64,000 nt of DNA from Denitromonas sp. (GTDB taxonomy: Bacteria; Pseudomonadota; Gammaproteobacteria; Burkholderiales; Rhodocyclaceae), in assembly GCF_034676725.1 (NCBI RefSeq), contig NZ_JAUCBR010000004.1, forward strand, positions 3,996,001 to 4,060,000. The letters are read 5' to 3'. Each line of letters starts with the position of its first letter. Positions within the stretch are counted from its first letter, which is position 1. A program made the position numbers and the translations under genes. A model generated the notes under the pieces. It did not search any database and was not told where the DNA came from. It worked only from the letters and a program-made list of their open reading frames with translations. Shown here one piece after another: positions 45,214 to 54,517 of this stretch.

Positions 45214-47814
45214 ATGCCAGGGCAGCGACTTGGCCCCACCCGCCTGCGCGGCATGCTCATCGCGCTGGTGGTCGGCATCCAGGCGGCTGCCACGCTGGCC
45301 GTTTTTCTCGTGGCCGGGCACTGGTTCGACACCGCGCCCGCTGAAACCGCCGCCGCCCGCGACGCGGTGCTGCACCACATCGCACTCGTTGGGCTGGCGG
45401 CCATCATCGTCTCAACGCTGCTCATCATTCTCCTCACACGGCCGTTGACCCGGCGGCTGCAGCAACTGCGCGATGCGGGGCGACGCTTTGCCAAGGGGCA
45501 GCTCAGGACCCGCATCCAGGACGACACCCCGGACGAAATCGGCGAGCTCGGCCGCAGCTTTGACCAGATGGCCGAGCAGCTGGCGGTCCAGTTCAAGCGG
45601 CTGCGGGCCAAGGACGCCCGGCTGTCGCTGGTCATCGAAGGCACATCCGACGGCATCTGGGACTGGGATCTGCTGGCCAACGAAGTCTATTTCTCGCCCC
45701 GCTTCCGCAAACTGCTCGGCTACACCGACGAAGCCGAGTTCCGGCGCGGCTTCTTCTTCTCCACCGCCCTGCATCCGGACGACCGCGAGCGCGTGCTCTC
45801 CGCCCAGTACGCCCATCTCGAACACCGCACGCCATTCGACGAGTCCTACCGCTTGCGCTGCCGCGATGGCAATTACCGCTGGTTCCGCGCGCGCGGCCAG
45901 GCCCGCTGGAACAAGGAGGGCAAGGCCGACCGCTACGCCGGCTCGATCACTGACATCCAGGCCCAGAAGCAATCCGAAGCGGCCCGGCGCGAGAGCGAGG
46001 AGCGCCTCTACTACGCCATCCGTGGCTCCTCCGACGGCATCTGGGACTGGAACCTGCGGCTCGACCGCTACTACATGTCGCCGCGCTACAAGCAACTGCT
46101 CGGCTATCGCGACGACGAACTGCCCAACCAGCGCCAGCAGTTTCTCGCTCTCATCCACCCGGATGACGCCGAGCGGATCAAGGCCGCCGTCGAGGAACAC
46201 TTCTCGACGCGCCAGCTCTACGATGTCACCTACCGCCTGCGTCACAAAAGCGGCGAATACCGGTGGTTCCGCAGCCGCGGCGAAGCCGTCTGGGACGATG
46301 CCGGCGAGGTCGTGCGCTTTGCCGGCGCAAGCAGCGACATCACCGAACAGCGCCAGGCACAGGAGAGCATCCGCGCGCTGCTGGCCGAGAAGCAGGCCAT
46401 TCTCGACAACGTACCGGTCGGCATCGTCTTCGTCGAAAAACAACGCATCGCCAACGCCAACCAGCGCTTTCTGGACTGGTTTGCACCACCGGGCCAGTCC
46501 GTCTCCGGCGAAGCCATGGCCGGGCTTGGCCTCGACGCACTGACCCTCGCCGGACACGAAACCCAGAACACCCGCGAGCTCGCACTGCGGCGCCACGACG
46601 GCGAACAGCGCTGGTTCTACGTCACCGGCCAGCACATCAAGGCCGACGACCCGGATGCCGGCGCGCTATGGATCCTCGCCGATACCACCGACCTCAAGGC
46701 CACCAGCGCCGCGCTGCGCGATGCCCATGACCTGTCGGACGCCGTCATCAAGAGCCTGCCCGGCGTGTTCTTCCTGCTCGAAGCCAGCGGCCGGATCCTG
46801 CGCTGGAACCTCAACCTCGAGACCGTGACCGGCACCCCGCCCGAGCGCATGGGGCATCAGATCATCCGCAGCCTGTTCCACCCCGACGACCGCCTCGTCT
46901 TCCAGGGCGCGCTCTCGCAGGCCCTGCGCGCCGGGCATGCGACGATCGAAGCCCGACTCGGCAACGCCGAGGAGGCAGGCATCCCGCATGTCTTCACCGT
47001 GATCCGGGTCGAGCTGCACGGCGTCAGCCATCTGGTGGGCGTGGGCGTCGACATCAGCGAACGCCTGGCGGCCGAGCGCGAGATCCAGGCACTCAACACC
47101 GCACTGGAGACCCGGGTGCGCGAGCGCACGGCCGAGCTCACCGCGGCCAACGCAGAGCTCGAATCCTTCAGTTACTCGGTGTCGCACGACCTCAGTGCTC
47201 CGCTGCGCGGCATCGATGGCTTCTCTCGCATGCTCGAGGAAGACTACCGCCCACGGCTCGACCAGAATGCGCTGGACTACCTCCAGCGCATCCGCAGCGG
47301 CACCCACCGCATGCAGCAACTGATCGACGACCTGCTCAAGCTCTCCCGCGTGACCCGCGATGAAATGCGACGGGCCGACTTCAATCTTGCCGATCTCGTC
47401 CGCGAGGTCGAGCAAGAGCTACGCAACGAATTCCCCGACCACCCCGTATCGCTGTCCGTCCCCGCAACGCTGGCCGTCCATGGCGACCGCAACCTGTTGC
47501 GCATCGCCATCAGCAACCTCATGCGTAACGCATGGAAATTCACCACCCGAAAACCCGCGCCAACGGTCGAAATTGGCTGCTTGCAGCAAGACGGCGAGAC
47601 GGTGTATTTTGCAAAGGACAACGGCGCGGGATTCGACATGCGCTACGCCGACAAGCTGTTTTGCGCCTTCCAGCGCCTGCACCGCGAAGCGGACTACCCG
47701 GGCACCGGCATCGGCCTGGCGACCGTCAGCCGGATTGTCCATCGTCATGGCGGTCGCGTCTGGGCCGACGCCGGCGTGGATCGCGGCGCCACCTTTTTCT
47801 TTACCCTTGGCTGA
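45214..47814 (+). CDS. Membrane sensor histidine kinase with several PAS domains
   Basis: 866 aa. Two N-terminal transmembrane helices (LIALVVGIQAAATLAVFLVA and LVGLAAIIVSTLLIILL), HAMP (about 75-128), PAS/PAC units at about 130-255, 260-385 and 390-500 and probably a fourth at 510-630, then a coiled coil, HisKA with phospho-His658 (YSVSHDLSAPLRG) and an HATPase domain (NLMRNAWKF; DNGAGFDMRYADKLF; GTGIGLATV). Autophosphorylates in response to an unknown signal; PAS-1 and PAS-2 share the motif GTSDGIWDWD/GSSDGIWDWN, an internal duplication. The kinase core resembles phytochrome-type kinases. A response regulator follows after 26 bp. Confidence 0.93.
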   Translation: MPGQRLGPTRLRGMLIALVVGIQAAATLAVFLVAGHWFDTAPAETAAARDAVLHHIALVGLAAIIVSTLLIILLTRPLTRRLQQLRDAGRRFAKGQLRTRIQDDTPDEIGELGRSFDQMAEQLAVQFKRLRAKDARLSLVIEGTSDGIWDWDLLANEVYFSPRFRKLLGYTDEAEFRRGFFFSTALHPDDRERVLSAQYAHLEHRTPFDESYRLRCRDGNYRWFRARGQARWNKEGKADRYAGSITDIQAQKQSEAARRESEERLYYAIRGSSDGIWDWNLRLDRYYMSPRYKQLLGYRDDELPNQRQQFLALIHPDDAERIKAAVEEHFSTRQLYDVTYRLRHKSGEYRWFRSRGEAVWDDAGEVVRFAGASSDITEQRQAQESIRALLAEKQAILDNVPVGIVFVEKQRIANANQRFLDWFAPPGQSVSGEAMAGLGLDALTLAGHETQNTRELALRRHDGEQRWFYVTGQHIKADDPDAGALWILADTTDLKATSAALRDAHDLSDAVIKSLPGVFFLLEASGRILRWNLNLETVTGTPPERMGHQIIRSLFHPDDRLVFQGALSQALRAGHATIEARLGNAEEAGIPHVFTVIRVELHGVSHLVGVGVDISERLAAEREIQALNTALETRVRERTAELTAANAELESFSYSVSHDLSAPLRGIDGFSRMLEEDYRPRLDQNALDYLQRIRSGTHRMQQLIDDLLKLSRVTRDEMRRADFNLADLVREVEQELRNEFPDHPVSLSVPATLAVHGDRNLLRIAISNLMRNAWKFTTRKPAPTVEIGCLQQDGETVYFAKDNGAGFDMRYADKLFCAFQRLHREADYPGTGIGLATVSRIVHRHGGRVWADAGVDRGATFFFTLG

Positions 47815-47840
47815 TGGCCCGGCCAGGATCAGGAGTCTCC

Positions 47841-48299
47841 ATGCCCACCGAGCGCCCCATTCTTCTCGTTGAGGACAACCCCGACGACGAAGCGCTCACC
47901 TTGCGCGCCTTCAGCAAGAACAAGATCCCCAATCCGGTGGTGGTCGCCCGCGACGGCGTTGAAGCCCTCGACTACCTGTTCGGCACCGGCAACCAGGACG
48001 GCCGCAGCGCCAACCCCACGCCGGCGGTGATCCTGCTCGACCTGAAGCTGCCGCGCATCGACGGTCTCGAGGTCCTGCGCCGGATCCGCGCCAATGAGGC
48101 CACCGCGCTGCTGCCGGTGGTGGTGCTCACCACCTCGAAGGAACAGCAAGACATCACCGAGGCCTATCGCCTCGGCGCCAACAGCTACATCCGCAAACCG
48201 GTGGATTTCGAACGCTTCATCCAGGCCGTCGGCCAGCTCGGTGTGTATTGGCTGTCGCTGAACGAGCCCTCGGAGCCAGCGCCGGGCAGCAACGCCTGA
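47841..48299 (+). CDS. Single-domain response regulator (Rcp1/CheY-like)
   Basis: 152 aa, receiver domain only: acidic pocket VEDNPDDEALTL, phospho-acceptor Asp67 in VILLDLKLPRIDGLEVL, Thr in VVVLTTSKEQQD and Lys in SYIRKPVDFERF. It has no DNA-binding output domain, as in Rcp-type partners of PAS/phytochrome kinases. Start has AGGAGT upstream. Cognate partner of the preceding kinase by position. Confidence 0.93.
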   Translation: MPTERPILLVEDNPDDEALTLRAFSKNKIPNPVVVARDGVEALDYLFGTGNQDGRSANPTPAVILLDLKLPRIDGLEVLRRIRANEATALLPVVVLTTSKEQQDITEAYRLGANSYIRKPVDFERFIQAVGQLGVYWLSLNEPSEPAPGSNA

Positions 48300-48393
48300 G
48301 TCCGATTGAGGCCACGGTAAAAGCCGTCAAGAAATCGTAGCGGATACCGCGCAAGGCCGTGATGCCAGGCGCGGCCGCTCCGCTCGCACCGTC

Positions 48394-48588
48394 TCAGTCG
48401 ACTTCGTCGATCCAGGCCTGCTGGATGCCTTCGAGAATCCGCTCGCCGCAGCGTTTCGGATCATCGTCGAAACCGGGCAGCGCAAGCACCCAGTTCATCA
48501 GGTCGACAAAATTCACCTGGGTCGGATCGGTGTCAGGGTGCGCGTCCGACAGCTCGATTGCAATCTCTTCGACGTCCGTCCACTTCAT
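48394..48588 (-). CDS. iscX: Fe-S assembly protein IscX
   Basis: 64 aa from the ATG at 48586-48588 (MKWTDVEEIAIELSDAHPDTDP), which matches the IscX length and start. Small acidic helical protein that binds IscS and iron and tunes cluster assembly. Last gene of the isc operon; it overlaps the fdx stop by four bases. Confidence 0.95.
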   Translation of the reverse strand: MKWTDVEEIAIELSDAHPDTDPTQVNFVDLMNWVLALPGFDDDPKRCGERILEGIQQAWIDEVD

Positions 48589-48929
48589 CCGTGCTTGCCC
48601 TCGCTGACCATGTTGATGGTGTATTTCGGAATCTCGACCGTCAGCGGGGTCTCGCGCACGATGGCCTGGCACGACAGGCGCGAGGTCGGCTCCAGGCCCC
48701 AGGCGCGGTCGAGCAGGTCGTCTTCGAGCTCTTCGGCAGCCTCGAGCGAGTTGTAGCCTTCGCGGACGATCACATGGCAGGTCGTACAGGCACAGCTCTT
48801 CTCGCAGGCGTGCTCGATATCGATGCCGTTGGCCAGCAGGCTGTCACAAATCGACGTCCCCGGGCTGGCTTCCAGCACCGCGCCGTCCGGGCACAGCTCT
48901 ACATGCGGCAACACCACAATCTGCGTCAT
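48585..48929 (-). CDS. fdx: ISC-type [2Fe-2S] ferredoxin
   Basis: 114 aa. Cluster cysteines in HACEKSCACTTCHVIV and SRLSCQAIV, the adrenodoxin-type pattern. Supplies electrons for cluster assembly on IscU. Three bases from hscA and overlapping iscX. Confidence 0.97.
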   Translation of the reverse strand: MTQIVVLPHVELCPDGAVLEASPGTSICDSLLANGIDIEHACEKSCACTTCHVIVREGYNSLEAAEELEDDLLDRAWGLEPTSRLSCQAIVRETPLTVEIPKYTINMVSEGKHG

Positions 48930-48930
48930 T

Positions 48931-50799
48931 TCAAACCTTCAGTTCGTTGATCTTGTGGCCGGCCAGCGCCGACCGGATGCTCTTGTCCATGCGGCGCGCG
49001 GCGAAGGTGTCGGTCTGGCGGCCGAGCGCGTCGAGCGCCTGGCGCAGCGCCTTGGCGTCGGTCTGGCCGACCGCCTGGCGCAATCCATCCATCGCCGCGT
49101 CGATGCCCGCGCGCTCCTGCGCATCGAGCAAGCCGCCGTCGGCCAGCAGCGCCTGCTGCACGGCCTCGAGCATGCGCTCGCCTTCGACCTGCAATTCGCG
49201 TACGGCGCGCGCCCTGGCGTCCTCGCCGGCGTTGTCGAAACCTGCCTTGAGCATCTCGGCAATCTCGTCGTCGGCCAGCCCGTAGGAGGGCTTGACCACC
49301 ACCTGCGCCTCGACGCCCGAGGACATCTCCCGCGCGGTAACCGCCAGCAGGCCATCGGCGTCGACCTGATAGCTGACCCGGATCCGCGCCGCGCCAGCCG
49401 TCATCGGCGGAATGCCGCGCAGCTCGAAACGCGCCAGCGAACGGCAACCCGAAACCAGTTCACGTTCGCCCTGCACCACATGAATGGCCATTGCCGTCTG
49501 GCCGTCCTTGAAGGTGGTGAATTCCTGCGCCTTGGCGATCGGGATGGTGGAATTGCGCGGCACGATCTTCTCGACCAGGCCGCCCATGGTCTCGATGCCG
49601 AGCGACAGCGGAATAACATCGAGCAGCAGCCAGTCATCGTCGGCGGTGCGGTTGCCGGCGAGCACATTGGCCTGCATGGCAGCGCCGAGCGCCACCACCT
49701 TGTCGGGGTCCAGATTGGTGAGCGGCGACTGGCCGAAGAAGTCCCCCACCGCCTTCTGCAAATGCAGCATGCGGGTCGCCCCGCCCACCATCACCACGCC
49801 CTTCACTTCGTCCACCGACAGGTCGGCGTCACGCAGCGCCTTGCGCACCGGCGCCAGGGTCTTGTTGACCAGGGTGCGGGTGATGTCGACAAAGGTCTCG
49901 CGGGTCAGCGTCAGGTCGATCTCGTCGCCGGTGCTCAGGGTACCGCGGATCGGCGCTTCTTCTTCGATGCTCAACAGCTCCTTGGCACGGCGGGCCAGGC
50001 CTTCGAGCCGGCGGGCATCGCTGTCGGACACCGGCGCCACGCCAGACTGGTCGAGGATCCAGCAGAACACACGGTGATCGAAGTCGTCACCACCGAGCGA
50101 CGCGTCGCCATTGGTGGCCATCACCTCGAACACCCCGCGCGACAGCTTGAGGATGGAGATATCGAAGGTGCCGCCGCCAAGATCGTAGATGGCATACACC
50201 CCTTCCGAGGCGTTCTCGAGGCCGTAGGCCACAGCCGCCGCGGTCGGCTCGTTGAGCAGGCGCAGCACGTTCAGACCGGCCAGACGCGCGGCATCCTTGG
50301 TGGCCTGGCGCTGCGCGTCGTCGAAATAGGCGGGCACGGTGATCACCGCCCCCACCAGCGCGCCGCCCAGGCTGGCTTCGGCGCGTTCGCGCAGGGTCTT
50401 GAGGATCTCGGCCGAGACCTCGACCGGGCTCTTGACGCCGGCCGCCGTGCGAAAACGCAGCATGCCCTCGGCGTCGACGAAGTCATAGGGCATCGACTCG
50501 ATGTGGGTCACATCCTTGACGCCACGCCCCATGAAGCGCTTGACCGAGACCAGCGTGTTGCGCGGGTCGGTCACCTGCTGCGCCTGCGCGCCGCGCCCGA
50601 CGACGGCCGTGCCGTTGCGCGGGTAGTGGACCACCGAGGGCAGCATGGCGCGGCCGTCGGCGTCGTTGAGGCACACGGCGATGCCATTGCGCACGGAGGC
50701 GACCAGCGAGTTGGTGGTGCCCAGGTCGATCCCGACCGCGAGCCGATGCTCGTGCGGCGCGGTCGATTCGCCCGGTTCTTGGAGTTGTAGCAAAGCCAT
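48931..50799 (-). CDS. hscA: Fe-S assembly chaperone HscA
   Basis: 622-aa Hsp70 homologue. Nucleotide-binding domain: GIDLGTTNSLVASV, NEPTAAAVAYGLE, YDLGGGTFDISIL, VVMVGGATRMLHLQ; substrate domain from about 390. It recognises the LPPVK motif of IscU and releases the cluster on ATP turnover. Its start codon shares one base with the hscB stop. Confidence 0.98.
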   Translation of the reverse strand: MALLQLQEPGESTAPHEHRLAVGIDLGTTNSLVASVRNGIAVCLNDADGRAMLPSVVHYPRNGTAVVGRGAQAQQVTDPRNTLVSVKRFMGRGVKDVTHIESMPYDFVDAEGMLRFRTAAGVKSPVEVSAEILKTLRERAEASLGGALVGAVITVPAYFDDAQRQATKDAARLAGLNVLRLLNEPTAAAVAYGLENASEGVYAIYDLGGGTFDISILKLSRGVFEVMATNGDASLGGDDFDHRVFCWILDQSGVAPVSDSDARRLEGLARRAKELLSIEEEAPIRGTLSTGDEIDLTLTRETFVDITRTLVNKTLAPVRKALRDADLSVDEVKGVVMVGGATRMLHLQKAVGDFFGQSPLTNLDPDKVVALGAAMQANVLAGNRTADDDWLLLDVIPLSLGIETMGGLVEKIVPRNSTIPIAKAQEFTTFKDGQTAMAIHVVQGERELVSGCRSLARFELRGIPPMTAGAARIRVSYQVDADGLLAVTAREMSSGVEAQVVVKPSYGLADDEIAEMLKAGFDNAGEDARARAVRELQVEGERMLEAVQQALLADGGLLDAQERAGIDAAMDGLRQAVGQTDAKALRQALDALGRQTDTFAARRMDKSIRSALAGHKINELKV

Positions 50800-51329
50800 C
50801 AGTCTTCCAGCGCTTCGAGCGCGTCGTCGATTTCTATCTGGAGCTTTTCGATGAACATCAGGCGGCGCACCGTATCGGCGGCCAGTTCGCCATCGGCCGC
50901 GTCGTCGCCGAGCTGGCCCGACAAGGCCTGATGCAGCTCGCGTTCATGTTGTTCGAGGCGCTGGCGCATGTGTTCGAGGTCGGCCACATCGCCGCCCTCG
51001 CGCGCCTCCTCGACGCCCTCGCGCCATTCCATCTGTTCCATCAGAAAGGCGGGGGCCATCGCGGTGTTGGTTTCGACGCCGGCATCGACGCCGCGCAGCG
51101 ACAGCAGATAGCGCGCGCGCAGCAAGGGCTTGCGCAGCGTCCGGTACGCTTCGTTGACGTGCGTCGCCCACTGCATCGAAACGCGCTTTTCGGCGTCCGA
51201 GCGGTGGGCGTGGCGGTCAGGGTGCACCTGGGCCTGGCAGTCGCGGTAGGCTTGTTCCAGGCGTGCCTTGTCGATGTCGAAACCGACGGGCAAGCCGAAC
51301 AGCGAGAAAAAGTCCTGCTGAAGATCCAT
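50799..51329 (-). CDS. hscB: Fe-S assembly co-chaperone HscB
   Basis: 176 aa. N-terminal J domain with HPD in QVHPDRHAHRSDAEKR, and a C-terminal three-helix IscU-binding domain. Stimulates HscA ATPase and delivers IscU. One-base overlap with hscA. Confidence 0.96.
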   Translation of the reverse strand: MDLQQDFFSLFGLPVGFDIDKARLEQAYRDCQAQVHPDRHAHRSDAEKRVSMQWATHVNEAYRTLRKPLLRARYLLSLRGVDAGVETNTAMAPAFLMEQMEWREGVEEAREGGDVADLEHMRQRLEQHERELHQALSGQLGDDAADGELAADTVRRLMFIEKLQIEIDDALEALED

Positions 51330-51351
51330 GCGTCAGACACCTCAGCAAAAA

Positions 51352-51675
51352 TCAGACATTAAAGCTCTCGCCGCACCCGCATTCGTCCTTGACATTGGGG
51401 TTGTTGAACTTGAACCCCTCATTGAGCCCCTCACGGACGAAGTCCAGCTCCGTGCCGTCCATGTAGGGCAGGCTCTTCGGGTTGACCAGCACTTTCACCC
51501 CGTGACACTCGAAAATGATGTCTTCGGGTGCCGCCTCGTCCGCAAACTCCAGTTTGTAGGCCATGCCGGAGCAGCCCGAGGTCTTGACGCCCAGGCGGAT
51601 GCCCACGCCCTTGCCACGCTTTTCGATAAAGCGCGCGACATGATCTGCTGCGCGCTCGGACAGAGTGATAGCCAT
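51352..51675 (-). CDS. iscA: A-type iron-sulfur carrier IscA
   Basis: 107 aa. Three conserved cysteines in KTSGCSGMAYK and DECGCGESFNV. Carries clusters or iron to target proteins. Between iscU and hscB on the same strand. Confidence 0.96.
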   Translation of the reverse strand: MAITLSERAADHVARFIEKRGKGVGIRLGVKTSGCSGMAYKLEFADEAAPEDIIFECHGVKVLVNPKSLPYMDGTELDFVREGLNEGFKFNNPNVKDECGCGESFNV

Positions 51676-51686
51676 CGACCGACTCC

Positions 51687-52079
51687 TTATTCGCCTTTCG
51701 TTTCCTGGTGCTTGCGATAGTCCGCCACAGCGGCCTTGATCGCATCTTCGGCCAGGATCGAACAGTGGATTTTAACCGGCGGCAAGGCCAGTTCCTCGGC
51801 AATCGCCGTGTTCTTGATCGCCAGCGCTTCGTCGAGCGACTTGCCCTTGACCCATTCGGTCACCAGCGAGCTGGAGGCGATGGCCGAGCCGCAACCGTAG
51901 GTCTTGAACTTGGCGTCCTCGATCACGCCTTCGCCATTGACCTTGATCTGCAGCTTCATCACGTCGCCACAGGCCGGCGCGCCGACCATGCCGGTGCCCA
52001 CACCGGACTCGTCCTTGCCGAATGCGCCCACGTTGCGCGGGTTTTCGTAGTGGTCCAGCACTTTGTCGCTATAAGCCAT
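51687..52079 (-). CDS. iscU: Iron-sulfur scaffold protein IscU
   Basis: 130 aa. Cluster ligands in GAPACGDVMKLQI, FKTYGCGSAIASSS and KIHCSILAEDA; the HscA-recognition motif LPPVK is present just before the third Cys. Scaffold for cluster assembly with IscS. 19 bp after iscS. Confidence 0.98.
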   Translation of the reverse strand: MAYSDKVLDHYENPRNVGAFGKDESGVGTGMVGAPACGDVMKLQIKVNGEGVIEDAKFKTYGCGSAIASSSLVTEWVKGKSLDEALAIKNTAIAEELALPPVKIHCSILAEDAIKAAVADYRKHQETKGE

Positions 52080-52098
52080 TTCAATCTCTCCTGTCAGC

Positions 52099-53310
52099 TC
52101 AGTGGGCTGCCCACTGCACGGTATTCAGATCCACGCCTTCCTGCACCATCTCCCACAAGGGCGACAGTTCGCGCAGCTTGCTGATCTTCCGGTGCAACAG
52201 GTCAATGGTGTAATCCACTTCTTCTTCGGTGGTGAAGCGGCCGATCGAGAAACGGATCGAGCTGTGCGCCAGCTCGTCGTTCCGACCCAGCGCGCGCAGC
52301 ACGTACGAGGGTTCCAGGCTGGCCGAGGTACAGGCCGAACCGCTCGACACCGCTACATCCTTGATCGCCATGATCAGCGACTCGCCTTCCACATAGGCAA
52401 AGGAAATGTTCAGGTTGTGCGGCACACGCTTGGCGATGTCGCCGTTTACGTAGGTGGCCTCGATGTCGGTCAACCCGTTCATCAGCTTGTCGCGCAGCAG
52501 GCCGATGCGCACATTCTCGGTCGCCATCTCTTCGCGCGCCAGGCGGAAGGCCACGCCCATGCCGACGATCTGGTGCGTCGCCAGCGTGCCCGAGCGCATG
52601 CCGCGCTCATGGCCGCCGCCGTGCATCTGGGCAATCAGGCGCACCCGCGGCTTGCGGCGCACATACAGCGCGCCGATGCCTTTGGGGCCGTAGGTCTTGT
52701 GGGCCGAGAAGGACATCAGATCGACCTTCAGTTTCTGCAGATCGATGTCGACCTTGCCGGTCGCCTGGGCGGCGTCGACATGGAAGATGATGCCGCGCTC
52801 ACGGCAGATTTCGCCGATCTCCTCGATCGGCTGGATCACGCCGACTTCGTTGTTCACCATCATCACCGACACCACGGTGGTGTCGTCACGCAGCGCGGCG
52901 CGGAAGGCGTCGAGGTTGAGCAGGCCATCTTCCTGCACATCGAGGTAGGTCACCTCGAAGCCCTGACGCTCCAGTTCGCGGCAGGTATCGAGCACCGCCT
53001 TGTGCTCGGTCTTGAGCGTGATGATGTGCTTGCCCTTGCTCTGGTAGAACTGGGCCGCCCCCTTGATGGCGAGGTTGTCCGACTCGGTCGCACCGGAGGT
53101 CCACACGATCTCTTTCGGATCGGCATTGACCAACGCCGCCACATCGGCGCGCGCCAGCTCAACGGCCTTCTCCGCCTCCCAGCCGTAGGCGTGCGAACGG
53201 CTCGCCGGATTGCCAAAATGCTCGCTCAGATACGGGATCATCGCCTCGACCACGCGCGGGTCGATCGGCGTGGTGGCCGAATAATCGAGGTAAATCGGGA
53301 ACTTCAACAT
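52099..53310 (-). CDS. iscS: Cysteine desulfurase IscS
   Basis: 403 aa from the ATG at 53308-53310 (MLKFPIYLDYSATTPIDP). PLP enzyme transferring sulfur from cysteine: PLP-Lys in MSFSAHKTYGPKGIG and the catalytic Cys in VSSGSACTSASLEPS. C-terminus ends SPLWEMVQEGVDLNTVQWAAH, the IscU-binding tail typical of group I enzymes. Longer open frame upstream rejected because the family start is clear. Confidence 0.98.
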   Translation of the reverse strand: MLKFPIYLDYSATTPIDPRVVEAMIPYLSEHFGNPASRSHAYGWEAEKAVELARADVAALVNADPKEIVWTSGATESDNLAIKGAAQFYQSKGKHIITLKTEHKAVLDTCRELERQGFEVTYLDVQEDGLLNLDAFRAALRDDTTVVSVMMVNNEVGVIQPIEEIGEICRERGIIFHVDAAQATGKVDIDLQKLKVDLMSFSAHKTYGPKGIGALYVRRKPRVRLIAQMHGGGHERGMRSGTLATHQIVGMGVAFRLAREEMATENVRIGLLRDKLMNGLTDIEATYVNGDIAKRVPHNLNISFAYVEGESLIMAIKDVAVSSGSACTSASLEPSYVLRALGRNDELAHSSIRFSIGRFTTEEEVDYTIDLLHRKISKLRELSPLWEMVQEGVDLNTVQWAAH

Positions 53311-53357
53311 GCATTCTCTCCGTCCGGGCCAACGCAGCCCACTCATTTCTTGTTCAA

Positions 53358-54506
53358 TCAGCTCGCCATGGCGGTGAGGCCACGCAGCTTGTTCAATTCT
53401 TCCGACAACACCACCTGGAAGCGATTCACGTCTTCCTGCGTCGTCGCCCGTCCTACGCTCACCCGAATGGCGCCACGCGCCACCTCGGGCGCCACGCCCA
53501 TCGCCAGCAGCGTTTTCGACGGCTCCGGATTGGCGCTGGAACAGGCCGACCCGCTCGCACATGCAAACCCGGCGCGGTCCAGCTTGCCTACCAGGGTCTC
53601 GCCGTCGATCCCCGGAAACGCGAAGAAGCTGGTCCCTGCCAGCCGCGGCACGTCAGCCGAAAACACGATCGCACCCAGCCCACCCAGCCCATGTTCGAGC
53701 TGCGCCTTGAGCTGCGCCAGCCGGGTTGCATCCGCCTCGCGGCGAGATTCTGCCAGTTCACAGGCCAGACCAAAACCCACGATTGCAGCAAGGTTTTCCG
53801 TACCGGAGCGCAAACCGCGCTCCTGACCACCCCCGTCGATCAGCGGCGCCAGCTCCACACGCTTGTCGACCACCAGCGCACCAACGCCGATCGGACCGTA
53901 GATCTTGTGGGCCGACACGGTCAAGGCATTGACGCCCAGCCGCCGGAAATCGACCGGCACCTTGCCCAGCGCCTGCACCGCATCGGTGTGAAACCAGGCC
54001 CCGCGACGACGCGCCTCGGCGGCCAGGGTCGCGATGTCCTGCAGCACGCCGGTCTCGTTGTTCGCCAGCATGATCGACACCAGCGTCGGCGCCGCCGACA
54101 GCTTTGCCGAAAAATCGGCGCCATCGACCACGCCTTGCGAATCGACGCCAATTTCGTCAAACGCCCAGCCCTGTCGGGCCAGCCGCCGTGCCGCTTCGCG
54201 CACGCAGGGGTGCTCGATGGCGCTGACTGCCACCCGGCCCGGCTTCCGCATGGCTGCCGCGCCCTTGATGAACAGGTTGTTCGCTTCCGACCCGCCGCTG
54301 GTAAAGATCACCTCGGTCGGATGCGCCCCCACCGCTGCCGCCACCTGGCCGCGCGCCGCATCGATGGCAGCGCGCGCGTGGCGACCGTACTCATGCCGGC
54401 TCGAAGCATTGCCGAAGCGCGCCCCCAGATACGGCAGCATCGCCTCGCGCACCGCCGGGTCGAGCGGCGACGTTGCGTTGTGGTCCAGATACACCGGCGC
54501 AAACAT
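53358..54506 (-). CDS. Second cysteine desulfurase (NifS/IscS-like) in the isc operon
   Basis: 382 aa from the ATG at 54504-54506; a TTG at 54521 overlapping the iscR stop is an alternative start. PLP-Lys in TVSAHKIYGPIGVG and the catalytic Cys in ACASGSACSSANPEPS are both kept, so it should be active. It differs clearly from the neighbouring IscS and lacks the long IscU-binding tail (ends NKLRGLTAMAS), closer to NifS in plan. It sits between iscR and iscS, so it is probably regulated with the isc genes. May serve another sulfur acceptor (inference). Confidence 0.92.
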   Translation of the reverse strand: MFAPVYLDHNATSPLDPAVREAMLPYLGARFGNASSRHEYGRHARAAIDAARGQVAAAVGAHPTEVIFTSGGSEANNLFIKGAAAMRKPGRVAVSAIEHPCVREAARRLARQGWAFDEIGVDSQGVVDGADFSAKLSAAPTLVSIMLANNETGVLQDIATLAAEARRRGAWFHTDAVQALGKVPVDFRRLGVNALTVSAHKIYGPIGVGALVVDKRVELAPLIDGGGQERGLRSGTENLAAIVGFGLACELAESRREADATRLAQLKAQLEHGLGGLGAIVFSADVPRLAGTSFFAFPGIDGETLVGKLDRAGFACASGSACSSANPEPSKTLLAMGVAPEVARGAIRVSVGRATTQEDVNRFQVVLSEELNKLRGLTAMAS

Positions 54507-54517
54507 GGACTGAGTGC

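Noticed and set aside
52102..53826. 574-aa plus-strand open frame opposite the cysteine desulfurases
   Set aside because: Antisense shadow; both minus-strand genes show all family motifs.
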